Below, in pieces: positions 1-7,798 of a stretch of 64,000 bases of DNA (position 1 is the first letter of the stretch; the number at the start of each line of letters is the position of its first letter). The position numbers were made by a program, and so were the translations under genes. Source of the DNA: Dissulfurirhabdus thermomarina. GTDB taxonomy: Bacteria; Desulfobacterota; Dissulfuribacteria; Dissulfuribacterales; Dissulfurirhabdaceae. The stretch is taken from positions 1-64,000 of the forward strand of contig NZ_JAATWC010000005.1 of assembly GCF_012979235.1 (NCBI RefSeq), written 5' to 3'. A model generated the notes under the pieces. The model was not told the DNA's origin. It was given only the letters and a program-made list of their open reading frames with translations, and searched no databases.

Positions 1-40
1 GATGTGAGGCACCAGGGAAGGAACGCGCGCGCAGAGAGGG

Positions 41-68
41 GGAACCCCGGGTGGCGGCCCGGGGTTCC
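41..68 (+). terminator. GC-rich hairpin, probable terminator of an upstream gene
   Basis: A perfect 11-bp stem (GGAACCCCGGG at 41-51, CCCGGGGTTCC at 58-68) encloses a 6-nt loop and is followed on the plus strand by a short GTTTAT. It would fit the end of a plus-strand gene left of the window. The U-tract is weak, so termination is inferred only from the hairpin. Confidence 0.4.
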
Positions 69-105
69 GTGGGCGTTTATGCACGGCTTGCCGACCTGCA
101 TAGGG

Positions 106-130
106 TGTCCGAAAGGAGCCTTTCGGAACA
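106..130. repeat. inverted repeat (hairpin or operator-like palindrome)
   Basis: TCCGAAAGG (108-116) and CCTTTCGGA (119-127) form a perfect 9-bp inverted repeat with a 2-nt spacer, and TGT/ACA can extend the outer pairing. There is no T-run on either side, so a factor-independent terminator is unlikely. It lies downstream of the minus-strand PilZ gene; its role is unknown. Confidence 0.45.
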
Positions 131-207
131 CATCGCCCAATTTCTATGTAATAACAGGACGGCCTCGAGGTCAACCGGTTTCGGCGATCCGGAATATGTC
201 AAGAATA

Positions 208-603
208 TCAGGGGGCCAGGACGAGCTTTTCGAGGCGGAGGATGCGGGGGTCGTCCTTGGGCAGGAGGAAAGCCACCCCGAGGCGGAAGGGGAAGTCGTC
301 GTCTTCGTCGTTGCGGTCCATCCAGAGGACCTGCACGGGGAGGGCGAAGTTGTCGTCGTCGCCGGGCCCCTCCGCCAGCTCGAGGTGGAGGACCAGGGAG
401 GGGTCGTCTTGGGGGGAATAGAAGACGTGGTAGGTTCCGAGCCGGACCTGGGCGGCCTCGAGCCCGGCGCCCTTCCGGGCGAAGTCCGTGATCCGGGCGC
501 CGACGGGCCCGGCCACCGGCGCCCCGTTCTCCCCCCGCCGCAACTGGAGGGTCACGGTGACGGTACCCGGAACCCGGGCGGCGCTTCGTCGCTCAGCCTT
601 CAT
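208..603 (-). CDS. PilZ-like domain protein
   Basis: Protein of 131 aa. The N-terminus has an Arg-rich ERRSAAR segment, and a later DFARKGAG segment resembles the D/N-x-S-x-x-G element of PilZ domains, which bind cyclic di-GMP. The match is partial because the usual Ser is replaced by Ala. The rest is compatible with a single small beta-barrel domain, with no signal peptide or membrane segment. The ATG at 603 is preceded by AAAGGGGAGCAG. It lies 51 bp downstream of hpt in the same direction, so co-transcription is possible. Cyclic di-GMP binding is inferred from family resemblance; the degenerate motif means binding could be lost. Confidence 0.6.
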   Translation of the reverse strand: MKAERRSAARVPGTVTVTLQLRRGENGAPVAGPVGARITDFARKGAGLEAAQVRLGTYHVFYSPQDDPSLVLHLELAEGPGDDDNFALPVQVLWMDRNDEDDDFPFRLGVAFLLPKDDPRILRLEKLVLAP

Positions 604-654
604 CTGCTCCCCTTTCGCCGGGGCGCCGGGCGGCCGCGGGGCCTTCCGGAGCCG

Positions 655-1224
655 TCATTTCTCGGAAGGCCGGAAGCCTTCCGGGTGGTACCCGGGCCGG
701 AGCCGGTAGATCCCGGGAAGATGGCGATAGTGCTCGTCGAAGTCCAAGCCGTAGCCCACGAGGAAACCCCGGGGGACGTCGAAACCGACGTAGTGGACCG
801 AGACATCGGTCTCGCGCCGTTCCTTCTTGTCGATCAGGCAGCAGATGCGCACCGACCGCGGCTTGTGCAGCTTGAGGACCTCTTCAAGGTAGCGCAGCGT
901 GGTGCCGGTGTCCACGATGTCCTCCACCACGAGGACGTCCCGGTCCTCCACGTCCACCTCGATGTCCTTGGTGATATGGACCTCGCCCGTGGACCGGGTC
1001 CCGGAGCCGTAGCTGGCCAGCCGGACGAAGTCCACCACCAGGGGGCCCCGGATGTGGCGGACGAGGTCGGCCATGAAGATGAAGGCCCCCTTGAGGATCC
1101 CCACCACCACCAGGGGACGGCCCTCGTAGTCGCGGGAGATCTCGTCCCCCAGCTCGCGCACGCGGGCCCGGATCCGGTCGGGCGAGATGAGTTCTTCGAG
1201 TTCGTCGGCGTCCTGGTGGATCAC
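655..1224 (-). CDS. hpt: hypoxanthine phosphoribosyltransferase
   Basis: Purine salvage enzyme converting hypoxanthine (and usually guanine) plus PRPP to IMP or GMP in the cytoplasm. The 189-aa product has the PRPP-binding signature VLVVEDIVDTGTTL in mid-protein and the upstream VVGILKGAFIFMADL segment typical of the family, and its length is normal. The start is GTG at 1224, with GAGGAG about five bases upstream. A good sigma70-type promoter lies just upstream (1252-1280). guaA, also in this window, would act on IMP-derived XMP in the same purine network. Confidence 0.93.
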   Translation of the reverse strand: MIHQDADELEELISPDRIRARVRELGDEISRDYEGRPLVVVGILKGAFIFMADLVRHIRGPLVVDFVRLASYGSGTRSTGEVHITKDIEVDVEDRDVLVVEDIVDTGTTLRYLEEVLKLHKPRSVRICCLIDKKERRETDVSVHYVGFDVPRGFLVGYGLDFDEHYRHLPGIYRLRPGYHPEGFRPSEK

Positions 1225-1251
1225 TGGTGCTCCTCAGTCGTGTTGACTTCT

Positions 1252-1280
1252 CCCATAAAATACTTATGTTCAAATGTCAA
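1252..1280 (-). promoter_or_regulatory. sigma70-type promoter of hpt
   Basis: Read on the minus strand, TTGACA (1275-1280) is followed by a 17-bp spacer and TATGGG (1252-1257). Transcription would begin near 1245, about 20 bases before the GTG start of hpt. The region is AT-rich compared with its surroundings. Confidence 0.6.
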
Positions 1281-1355
1281 AAGCCGCTCGGCGGCTGCCA
1301 TCCCGCACAGGCCATATTCCGGCGCCGTCCGCGCCAGGAACGGAGGACACGTCAA

Positions 1356-1556
1356 ATGCCCATCTACGAGTTCGCCTGCCGCAAGTGCGGCCAGAAGTTC
1401 GAGACCTTCGTCCTCTCCTTCAGGGACCTCAAGGAGGTCTGCTGCCCCCACTGCGGGAGCGAGAAGGTCCAGAAGGTCATGTCGGCCTTCAGCCGATGTG
1501 CCTCTTCCGGCCTCGGCGGGGGGTGCGGCGGCGGTAGCACCTCCCGCTTCACCTGA
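1356..1556 (+). CDS. FmdB-family zinc ribbon protein
   Basis: A 66-aa protein starting MPIYEFACRKCG, the characteristic opening of the FmdB/CxxC_CXXC_SSSS family of putative regulators. Cys8 and Cys11 pair with a second knuckle (CCPHCG, about residues 29-34) to form a predicted zinc ribbon. The C-terminus is Gly/Ser/Cys-rich. The ATG at 1356 has GGAGGA upstream. It stands alone between divergent hpt and a strong terminator at 1600-1630, so it is probably monocistronic. The molecular function of the family is not established. Confidence 0.85.
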   Translation: MPIYEFACRKCGQKFETFVLSFRDLKEVCCPHCGSEKVQKVMSAFSRCASSGLGGGCGGGSTSRFT

Positions 1557-1599
1557 GGCTGATCCCGTCCGGCGGTCCGCCGGACCTTGCTGACCCCCG

Positions 1600-1630
1600 G
1601 GCGGCGGCGCTGTGCGCCGCCGCCTTCTTT
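1600..1630 (+). terminator. rho-independent terminator after the FmdB gene
   Basis: An 11-bp GC stem (GGCGGCGGCGC at 1600-1610, GCGCCGCCGCC at 1614-1624) with a TGT loop is followed by TTCTTT. It ends plus-strand transcription 44 bp after the FmdB stop and touches the 3' end of the convergent gene at 1629. Confidence 0.8.
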
Positions 1631-3125
1631 ATCGTGGAGGCGCCCCGCCCCCGGCGGGAAGGGAGAGGTAGAAGAGCCGGAACGACTCCCGGCCTTCCCG
1701 GCGCCGGCGGCCGAGGAGGCCGCCGAGGAGGTCCCAGGACCGGTCCCCGGTGTCGTCCGACCATTCCATGTTGAAGAGGAAGGAGAAGGCCACCCGGTGC
1801 CAGGACCGGGTCCACGTGTGGCGGTAGAGGCCCCAGAGGGCCTTGGAGCGGCCTGCGCCGTCCGGCCCTTCCCGCGATTCGTAGAGCTTCAGGAAGGGAC
1901 CGTAGACGCGGTGGAGGCCGGCCTCCTCCGTGGGGAGGATGGCGGGGAAGTAGAATTCCCGGCTGCCGTCGGCCGCCCGCCGGTGGGTGAAGAAGGGCCA
2001 GAGGCGGGTGAAGGAAGCCCCCGCGGTCCCGTCACCTTTCCGGTCCCGGACGAGGTGCGAGAGGAGGAGCCACCGCTGCTCGCGCCTCTCCCCCCCCGTC
2101 CGCGCGTCCCGCGTCCATTCCCCGGAAAAGATCGGCCAGAGGACGAAGACCGAGGTGGTCTCGGGCTTCCGGGTGCGCCCGAAGAGGGGCCAGAAGCGCC
2201 AGCTGTCGTAGGTGGGCCCCTTCGCCCGGGTGACGAAGGGCCACGGCGCATCCCACCGGGTGAAGTCGCGCTCGCCGTTCCGGTAGGTCTGGAAGAAGGG
2301 CCAGAGCACGATCCACCGGGACCGCTTCGGGCCCTGGTCCCGGACGACGAGCGGGAACACCATCCTCCGGTGGACCGGGTCGTCGGTCTCGAGGTCGCGC
2401 CATTCGTCGATGAATATGGGCCAGAGGGCGTAGCGCCGCTTCATGTGGCCCCGGCTCTCGAAGTCGCCCCAGAGGGGCCAGAGGCGCCAGCCATGGTCCC
2501 GGGGGCCGGTGACCCGCTGGAAGATGGGCCAGAGGATCGAGTACTGGTGGTGTCCTTCCCACTCGGAGTGGCTGTAGAGCGGCCAGAGGGCGAAGGTGAT
2601 GCGCTCCCGGCCGAACCGCTCGAGGAAGGTGCCGTAGAGGGGAAAGAGCCCTCCGTAGCCCCGGCCGTCGGCGGTGGTACCCCAGTAGGCGGGCCAGAGG
2701 TGGTGCCGGGTGCCGGCTCCCGCCTTGGCCTCGGCGCCCGACTGCCCGGTGAAGAGGGGGATGAAGCGCCAGCGGCGCCCGTTCTCCGTCTCCTGCCAGT
2801 TGCCCAGGGGATAGAGGAACTCGAAGACCCGCTTGCCGGGCGTCCGGCTGTAGGAGCAGAGCGGCCGAAGCGCCCAGCCGGAGGTGCCGGCCCCGGGCCC
2901 GGAATAGTGCAGGAAGACGGGCCCCACGGCCTCCGTCTCGGAGAAGTCCCGGCCCGGCCAGGAGAGCCGGTAGAAGAGGGGCGAGAGGTTCAGGATGGCC
3001 GGCGGGTCGGCCCGTTCCTCGGCGGGAGAGGCCCCCGCCGGCCCTTCCGGCGCGGCCCCGGCCGCCCCCGCCCAGGCGAGGGAGAGGCACAGGCCGAGGC
3101 AGAGGACGGGCAGGCGTCGGCGCAT
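1629..3125 (-). CDS. exported protein with ten Trp-Pro (WP) repeat motifs
   Basis: Protein of 498 aa with a clear signal peptide (MRRRLPVLCLGLCLSLAWAG, Ala-rich cleavage region). The mature part holds ten WP motifs of the form LWP(L/I/F)(F/Y), such as LWPLYS, LWPIFQ, LWPFFQ, FWPLFG and LWPIFS. They are usually 20-35 residues apart, with alternating aromatic and charged residues between. This pattern looks like repeated beta-hairpins, possibly an outer-membrane barrel or periplasmic beta structure. I know of no named family for it. It starts 16 bp after mlaD in the same direction, so it is probably the last gene of the mlaEFD operon and may be the outer-membrane or periplasmic partner of that transporter. 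That role is inferred from context only. Confidence 0.8.
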   Translation of the reverse strand: MRRRLPVLCLGLCLSLAWAGAAGAAPEGPAGASPAEERADPPAILNLSPLFYRLSWPGRDFSETEAVGPVFLHYSGPGAGTSGWALRPLCSYSRTPGKRVFEFLYPLGNWQETENGRRWRFIPLFTGQSGAEAKAGAGTRHHLWPAYWGTTADGRGYGGLFPLYGTFLERFGRERITFALWPLYSHSEWEGHHQYSILWPIFQRVTGPRDHGWRLWPLWGDFESRGHMKRRYALWPIFIDEWRDLETDDPVHRRMVFPLVVRDQGPKRSRWIVLWPFFQTYRNGERDFTRWDAPWPFVTRAKGPTYDSWRFWPLFGRTRKPETTSVFVLWPIFSGEWTRDARTGGERREQRWLLLSHLVRDRKGDGTAGASFTRLWPFFTHRRAADGSREFYFPAILPTEEAGLHRVYGPFLKLYESREGPDGAGRSKALWGLYRHTWTRSWHRVAFSFLFNMEWSDDTGDRSWDLLGGLLGRRRREGRESFRLFYLSLPAGGGAPPR

Positions 3126-3141
3126 GGCGTCCGCCGGGCGG

Positions 3142-4080
3142 TCAGCGGACCGCGGTGCCCACCAGGGTGCCGATGATGGTCACGGGGATCTGCTCCTGGA
3201 CGCCTTCGGCCGCCTTGTTGACGTTCCGGAGCGCCTTCTTGACCTCCACGTAGAGGCTCTCGTCCTTGAGGAGCTTGCCCATGGTGCCGTTTCCGGCCTC
3301 GAGGCCCATGGCCACGGCCTGGAGGGTGCGGACGGTGGCCCGGGTGTCCTCGTAGAGGCTCTCGTCGGTGAAGAGGCGGCCCATGGTCCCCTCACCCCGC
3401 TCCACCTTGGCGGTGAGGCGGCGGAGGGAGGCCACGGTCTGCTCGGCCTCCCGGTAGAGCCGGTCGTCTTTGACCAGCTTTCCCAGGGTGCCCCGGCCCT
3501 GCTCGATGTCCGCGGTGAGGCGCTTGAGCGACCCGGAGGCGGAGCGGAGGTTGGCCAGGGTCTCCCGGACGTTTTCGATGTTCTCCTCGGAGCCCACCAC
3601 CCGGCCGAGCCCGTTGGCCACCTTCTTGAGGTCTTGGAGCACGGGGCCCATCTCCACGAAGAGCTCGTCGAGGTCCCGGGGCCGGACCACGCGGGCCACC
3701 GCCTCCCCGGGCCCGAGGACCCCGGCCTCGAGGTCCCCCTGGCGGATCTCCACGAATTTGTCCCCCAGGATGCCCTTGGTCCGAACCCAGGCCTCCGCGT
3801 CGCGGGCCACGGCATAGGGGGCGTAGATGGAAAGATCCACCCGGGCGCCGCCGTCTTCCACCCGGACGGCGGTGACACGCCCGATCTCGACCCCGGCCAT
3901 CTCCACCCGGCTGTTCGGGGCCAGGCCCGCGGCGGTGTCGAGGTGGAGGACCAGGGGGTAGCCCTCCCGGGGGGCGAAGGCCTCGCCGCCGAGGCGAAGG
4001 CTCATGTAGCCGAGCACCAGGAGGGCGAAGAGGACGAACACGCCCACGACCATTTCCGTCTTGTGCCGCCCGCTGTTCAT
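3142..4080 (-). CDS. mlaD: MCE-family lipid-transport protein (MlaD-like)
   Basis: Substrate-binding MCE protein of an intermembrane phospholipid ABC transporter. The 312-aa product has one N-terminal membrane anchor (about residues 10-30, VVGVFVLFALLVLGYM). An MCE domain follows (about 35-115) with GLAPNSRVEMAGVEIGRV and KGILGDKFVEI. The rest is a long helical region with repeated GTMGKL/GTLGKL-type segments. The start at 4080 overlaps the mlaF stop as ATGA, with GGGGAGG upstream; a longer reading from 4119 has no comparable support. The protein would be anchored in the inner membrane and project into the periplasm with MlaE and MlaF. Confidence 0.9.
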   Translation of the reverse strand: MNSGRHKTEMVVGVFVLFALLVLGYMSLRLGGEAFAPREGYPLVLHLDTAAGLAPNSRVEMAGVEIGRVTAVRVEDGGARVDLSIYAPYAVARDAEAWVRTKGILGDKFVEIRQGDLEAGVLGPGEAVARVVRPRDLDELFVEMGPVLQDLKKVANGLGRVVGSEENIENVRETLANLRSASGSLKRLTADIEQGRGTLGKLVKDDRLYREAEQTVASLRRLTAKVERGEGTMGRLFTDESLYEDTRATVRTLQAVAMGLEAGNGTMGKLLKDESLYVEVKKALRNVNKAAEGVQEQIPVTIIGTLVGTAVR

Positions 4081-4841
4081 GACACCTCCCCGGCCGGTTC
4101 GAGATCGTGCTGCGGCCACGATAAACCGCGGAGGAATCGGTTGACAATGGGGTGGTCCACCTGGGAGAACTCGAAGGGGTTCCCCTCCGCCGCGATGATG
4201 CCCTCGTAGAGGAGGGCGATCTTGTGGGCGATCCGGAAGGTGCTCCCGATGTCGTGGCTGATGACCACGCAGGTGAGGCCGAGGCGCTTCTGGGTCTGGA
4301 TCACCAGGTTGTCGATGGTCTCGGTCATGATGGGGTCGAGGCCGGTGGTGGGCTCGTCGAAGAGGAGGATCTCCGGGTCCAGGGCGATGGCCCTGGCCAG
4401 GCCCGCGCGTTTTCGCATGCCGCCGGAGAGTTCCGAGGGCATCTTCCGGCCGTGGCCCTCGAGGCCCACCAGGGCCAGCTTCTCCTCCACGATCTCCCGG
4501 ATCCGGTGCTCGGGGAGGCGGCGGTGTTCGCGAAGGGGGAAGGCCACGTTCTCTCCCACCGTCATGGAGTCGAAGAGGGCCGCGTCCTGGAAGAGGTAGC
4601 CGAAGCGCTTTCGGACCTCGAAGAGCTCCTTTTCCCGGAGCGTGCCGATATCCACCCCGTCCACCAGGATCTGGCCGGCGTCCGGCTGGACGAGCCCGAT
4701 GATGTGCTTGAGGAGCACGCTTTTCCCGCCGCCGCTGCGGCCCACGATGACCGTGATCTTGCCGGCCGGGACGTGGAGGTTCACGCCCCGGAGCACCGGC
4801 TGCCCGTTGAAGCTCTTGTGCAGGTTGGCGATCCGGATCAT
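4077..4841 (-). CDS. mlaF: ABC transporter ATPase of MCE/Mla lipid system
   Basis: Cytoplasmic ATPase of the MCE lipid transporter, 254 aa. Visible motifs are Walker A GRSGGGKSVLLKHI (about residue 34), signature LSGGMRKRAGLARA, Walker B ILLFDEPTTGLDP and the H-loop VVISHD. GGMRKR after the LSGG is typical of Mla/Mce ATPases. The stop overlaps the mlaD start by four bases, and the start follows mlaE by 25 bp, giving the operon order mlaE-mlaF-mlaD. Confidence 0.95.
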   Translation of the reverse strand: MIRIANLHKSFNGQPVLRGVNLHVPAGKITVIVGRSGGGKSVLLKHIIGLVQPDAGQILVDGVDIGTLREKELFEVRKRFGYLFQDAALFDSMTVGENVAFPLREHRRLPEHRIREIVEEKLALVGLEGHGRKMPSELSGGMRKRAGLARAIALDPEILLFDEPTTGLDPIMTETIDNLVIQTQKRLGLTCVVISHDIGSTFRIAHKIALLYEGIIAAEGNPFEFSQVDHPIVNRFLRGLSWPQHDLEPAGEVS

Positions 4842-4866
4842 GCGTGCCGGCCCAGGGCCTTCCGGC

Positions 4867-5700
4867 TCAGAAGAGCAGGGAGGTCAGGATGTAGTCGCCC
4901 ACGAGGATGCTGATGGAGCTGAGCACCACCGCCCCCGTGGTGGCCCGGCCCACCCCGCGGGCGCCCTTCTCTGCGTGGTAGCCCTTGTAGCAGCCGATCA
5001 ATGCAAGCAGGATGCCGAAGACCGCCGACTTGTAGAGGCCGTTGGTGATGTCGCCCAGGACCACGGTCTCTTCCATGCGTTTCACGTAGATCCCCGGGTC
5101 GATGCCCAAGAGTTCCACCCCCACCAGGTGCCCGCCGACGATCCCGATGGCGTTGGAGATCCCCGTCAGGAGCGGCAGCATGAGGAAGGCGGCCCAGACC
5201 CGGGGGACCACCAGGTAGTGGAAGGGATCCACCGCCATGGCGGCCAGGGCGTCGATCTGCTCGGTGACCCGCATGGTGCCGATCTCGGCGGCCATGGCCG
5301 AGCCCGCCCGGGCGGTCACCATGAGGGCGGTGAGCACCGGCCCGAGTTCCCGGGTCATGGAAAGGGCCACCGTGGCGCCGAGCAGGCTTTCCCCCCCGAA
5401 TTTCCGGAACCCGTAGTAGCCCTGGAGCGCCAGCACCATGCCGGTGAAGAGCCCGGTGAGCAGGACCACGGTGGTGGAGCGGGCCCCGATGAATTCCATC
5501 TGGCGCAGAAAGTTCCGCCAGCGGTAGGGCGGCCGGAAGAGGGCGGTGACGGACCGGGCGAAGAAGAGGGCGATGCCGCCCATCTCGCCCAGGGCGCCCA
5601 GGACGCGCCGGCCCAGGCCGGAAAGCAGGGCCACCGGCCACGTTCCACCGGCTGGCCTCGATGGGGGCATCCCGCCCTTTGTGCGGTCCGGAATCGGCAT
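4867..5700 (-). CDS. mlaE: MlaE/YrbE-family permease
   Basis: Membrane permease of the MCE lipid transporter, 277 aa. The family core is visible: RQMEFIGARSTTVVLLTGLFTGMVLALQ, then TRELGPVLTALMVTARAGSAMAAEIGTM and EQIDALAAMAVDP. Several membrane segments follow. ATG 5700 is the first possible start; ATG 5670 (MPPSRPAG) is a plausible alternative. It is the first gene of the mlaEFD plus WP-repeat operon and is divergent from sufC across about 170 bp. Confidence 0.93.
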   Translation of the reverse strand: MPIPDRTKGGMPPSRPAGGTWPVALLSGLGRRVLGALGEMGGIALFFARSVTALFRPPYRWRNFLRQMEFIGARSTTVVLLTGLFTGMVLALQGYYGFRKFGGESLLGATVALSMTRELGPVLTALMVTARAGSAMAAEIGTMRVTEQIDALAAMAVDPFHYLVVPRVWAAFLMLPLLTGISNAIGIVGGHLVGVELLGIDPGIYVKRMEETVVLGDITNGLYKSAVFGILLALIGCYKGYHAEKGARGVGRATTGAVVLSSISILVGDYILTSLLF

Positions 5701-5869
5701 GGCGTGGCGGGATCCGTGCCGCCCGCGGCGGCGTTCCCATCTGGTGGCGGCCGGATTCCTTACCCTGTATATTCCACTTTGGGCCGGGGTTCAACGAAAC
5801 CGGGCATTCCGGCCCCGCCCCGGGCACCCGTCCCGGGCCCGCGCCCGGCCGAAAGGAGACGCCGCCGCC
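5701..5869. promoter_or_regulatory. divergent intergenic region mlaE/sufC
   Basis: This 169-bp region must hold promoters for both mlaE (minus) and sufC (plus). The best plus-strand -10 candidate is TATATT at 5768-5773, preceded by TG, but no good -35 lies 17 bp upstream. No clear IscR- or SufR-type operator could be recognised by eye. Confidence 0.3.
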
Positions 5870-6592
5870 ATGCTCCAGGTGGAAGACCTCTGGGTGGACG
5901 TACAGGGGAAGGAGGTCCTCAAGGGGATCAACCTCCACATCGGCACCGGGGAGACACACTGCCTCTTCGGGAAGAACGGCTCCGGAAAGACCACGCTCCT
6001 CATGACGCTCATGGGTTTTTCCGGCTACCGGGTCAAGCACGGCCGGATCCGCTTCAAGGGGGAGGACATCACCCACTGGCCCACCAACGAGCGGGCGCGG
6101 CTGGGGCTCGGGATCTCCTTCCAACGGCCGCCGACCCTGCGGGGCGTGAAGCTCCGGGATCTGCTGGCCTACTGCGGCGGGGCAGCCGGCCCGGCCGAGG
6201 AGCTCGCCGAGGCCTACCGCTTCGAGCACTTCCTGGACCGTGAGGTGAACCTCGGCTTCTCCGGCGGCGAGATCAAGAAGTCGGAGCTCCTCCAACTCCT
6301 CGCCCAGGACCCGGACCTCACCCTGCTCGACGAGCCCGAGTCGGGCGTGGACGTCGAGAACCTCCAGGTCATCGGCGACATGATCCGGCGCCTCCTCCAG
6401 AAGGACCGGCACCGGGGCCGGGAGAAGTCCGGCCTCATCATCACCCACACCGGCTTCATCCTGAACTACGTGACCGCCGACCGCGGCCACGTCATGATGA
6501 ACGGGCAGATCTACTGCCAGGGTAACCCCCTCGAGATCTTCGAGGGCATCCAGCAACACGGCTACGAGGAGTGCATCCGATGTCGGCGCTGA
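5870..6592 (+). CDS. sufC: SUF iron-sulfur assembly ATPase
   Basis: Cytoplasmic ABC-type ATPase of the SUF FeS scaffold, 240 aa. It has Walker A GKNGSGKTTLLMTL, a signature region GFSGGEIKKSELLQLLAQ typical of SufC, and Walker B LTLLDEPESGVDVE; the ESGVD form is the SufC variant of the D-loop. The ATG at 5870 has AAAGGAG upstream. The gene overlaps sufB by 13 bases. No sufS, sufE or sufU lies nearby, so this is the minimal two-gene SufBC arrangement found in many anaerobes and archaea. Confidence 0.93.
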   Translation: MLQVEDLWVDVQGKEVLKGINLHIGTGETHCLFGKNGSGKTTLLMTLMGFSGYRVKHGRIRFKGEDITHWPTNERARLGLGISFQRPPTLRGVKLRDLLAYCGGAAGPAEELAEAYRFEHFLDREVNLGFSGGEIKKSELLQLLAQDPDLTLLDEPESGVDVENLQVIGDMIRRLLQKDRHRGREKSGLIITHTGFILNYVTADRGHVMMNGQIYCQGNPLEIFEGIQQHGYEECIRCRR

Positions 6593-7758
6593 ACCCGCCC
6601 AGAGACGGCGAGGAACTGCTCCGGGCCTTCCGGCCCGCCGATGCGGCCCCCCAGGTCCGGGGCCTCGAGGAACTGGGGGCGGCGGAACTCGCCAAGCTCC
6701 GCCAGACGGGGTTGGACCTCGACGGCAAGGCCCGCTCCGGCACCTTCGTCCAGGTGAACCGGGGCGTCGCCCACTGCCAGGGCCCTCCGGAGGGGGGGGA
6801 ACTGCTCCCGGTGACGGAGGCCCTGGAGCGTTACGACGGCCTCGAGGATTACTGGTGGCGGGTGGTCTCCCCGGAGAAGGACGCCTTCACCCGGGAGGCC
6901 GACCGCCACCTGGACAACGGCTACTTCATCCGAGCGCTTCCGGGCGAGAAGGTGGTCTATCCCGTCCAGACCTGCCTCTACATCCGCGATTCGGACGTGG
7001 CCCAGCGCGTCCACAACGTGATCATCGCGGAGGAGGGCTCGGAACTCCACATCATCACCGGATGCGCCACCCACCCCGACCTCACCTCCGGGCTCCACAT
7101 CGGGGTCTCGGAGTTCTACGTGAAGAAGGGCGCCCGGCTCGTCTTCACCATGATCCACAACTGGGGCGAGGAGGTCTACGTCCGGCCCCGAACCGGGATC
7201 CGGGTGGAGGAGGGCGGGGTCTTCCTCTCCAACTACGTCTCCCTCCACGGGGTCAAGTCCATCGAGACCTACCCCACGGCCGTCCTCGCGGGTCCGGGGG
7301 CCCTGGCCCGTTTCCACTCGGTGATCGTGGCGCCGGCGGGGGCCGACATCGACATCGGCAGCCGGGTGCGCCTCGAGGCCCCCGGTACCCGGGCCGAGAT
7401 CATCTCCCGGAGCATCTCCTACGGCGGCCGGGTCATGGCCCGGGGGCACCTGGTGGGGAAGGCCCCCGGGGTCAAGGCGCACCTCGAGTGCCAGGGCCTC
7501 ATGCTGGGGGAGGGCGGCGCCATCCACGCGGTGCCCGAGCTGGAGGCCCACGTGGCCGACGTGGAGATGTCCCACGAAGCCGCGGTGGGCCGAATCGCCC
7601 GGGAAGAGATCGAGTACCTCATGGCGCGGGGCCTCGACGAGGAGGAGGCCACCTCCGCCATCGTCCGGGGGTTCCTCAACGTGAAGATCGAGGGACTACC
7701 GCCGGAACTCGAGCGGGAACTCGAGGACGCGGTGGCCCGCTGCGGCCAGGGGATGTGA
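6580..7758 (+). CDS. sufB: SUF scaffold protein, SufB/SufD family
   Basis: Partner of SufC in FeS cluster assembly, 392 aa. The C-terminal beta-helix core is recognisable (for example HSVIVAPAGADIDIGSRVRL, SYGGRVMARGHLVG, LECQGLMLGEGG, AIHAVPELEAHVADVEMSHEA), followed by the helical EEIEYLMARGLDEEEA segment. ATG 6580 has GAGGAG eight bases upstream and is preferred over GTG 6571. Only one SufB/D-type protein is encoded here, so the scaffold would be a SufB homodimer with SufC. The size is typical of short anaerobe SufB proteins. Confidence 0.92.
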   Translation: MSALNPPRDGEELLRAFRPADAAPQVRGLEELGAAELAKLRQTGLDLDGKARSGTFVQVNRGVAHCQGPPEGGELLPVTEALERYDGLEDYWWRVVSPEKDAFTREADRHLDNGYFIRALPGEKVVYPVQTCLYIRDSDVAQRVHNVIIAEEGSELHIITGCATHPDLTSGLHIGVSEFYVKKGARLVFTMIHNWGEEVYVRPRTGIRVEEGGVFLSNYVSLHGVKSIETYPTAVLAGPGALARFHSVIVAPAGADIDIGSRVRLEAPGTRAEIISRSISYGGRVMARGHLVGKAPGVKAHLECQGLMLGEGGAIHAVPELEAHVADVEMSHEAAVGRIAREEIEYLMARGLDEEEATSAIVRGFLNVKIEGLPPELERELEDAVARCGQGM

Positions 7759-7798
7759 GCCCCCGGTCCCGGCGCCGGCCCCGGAGGTGGCCCGAGCC

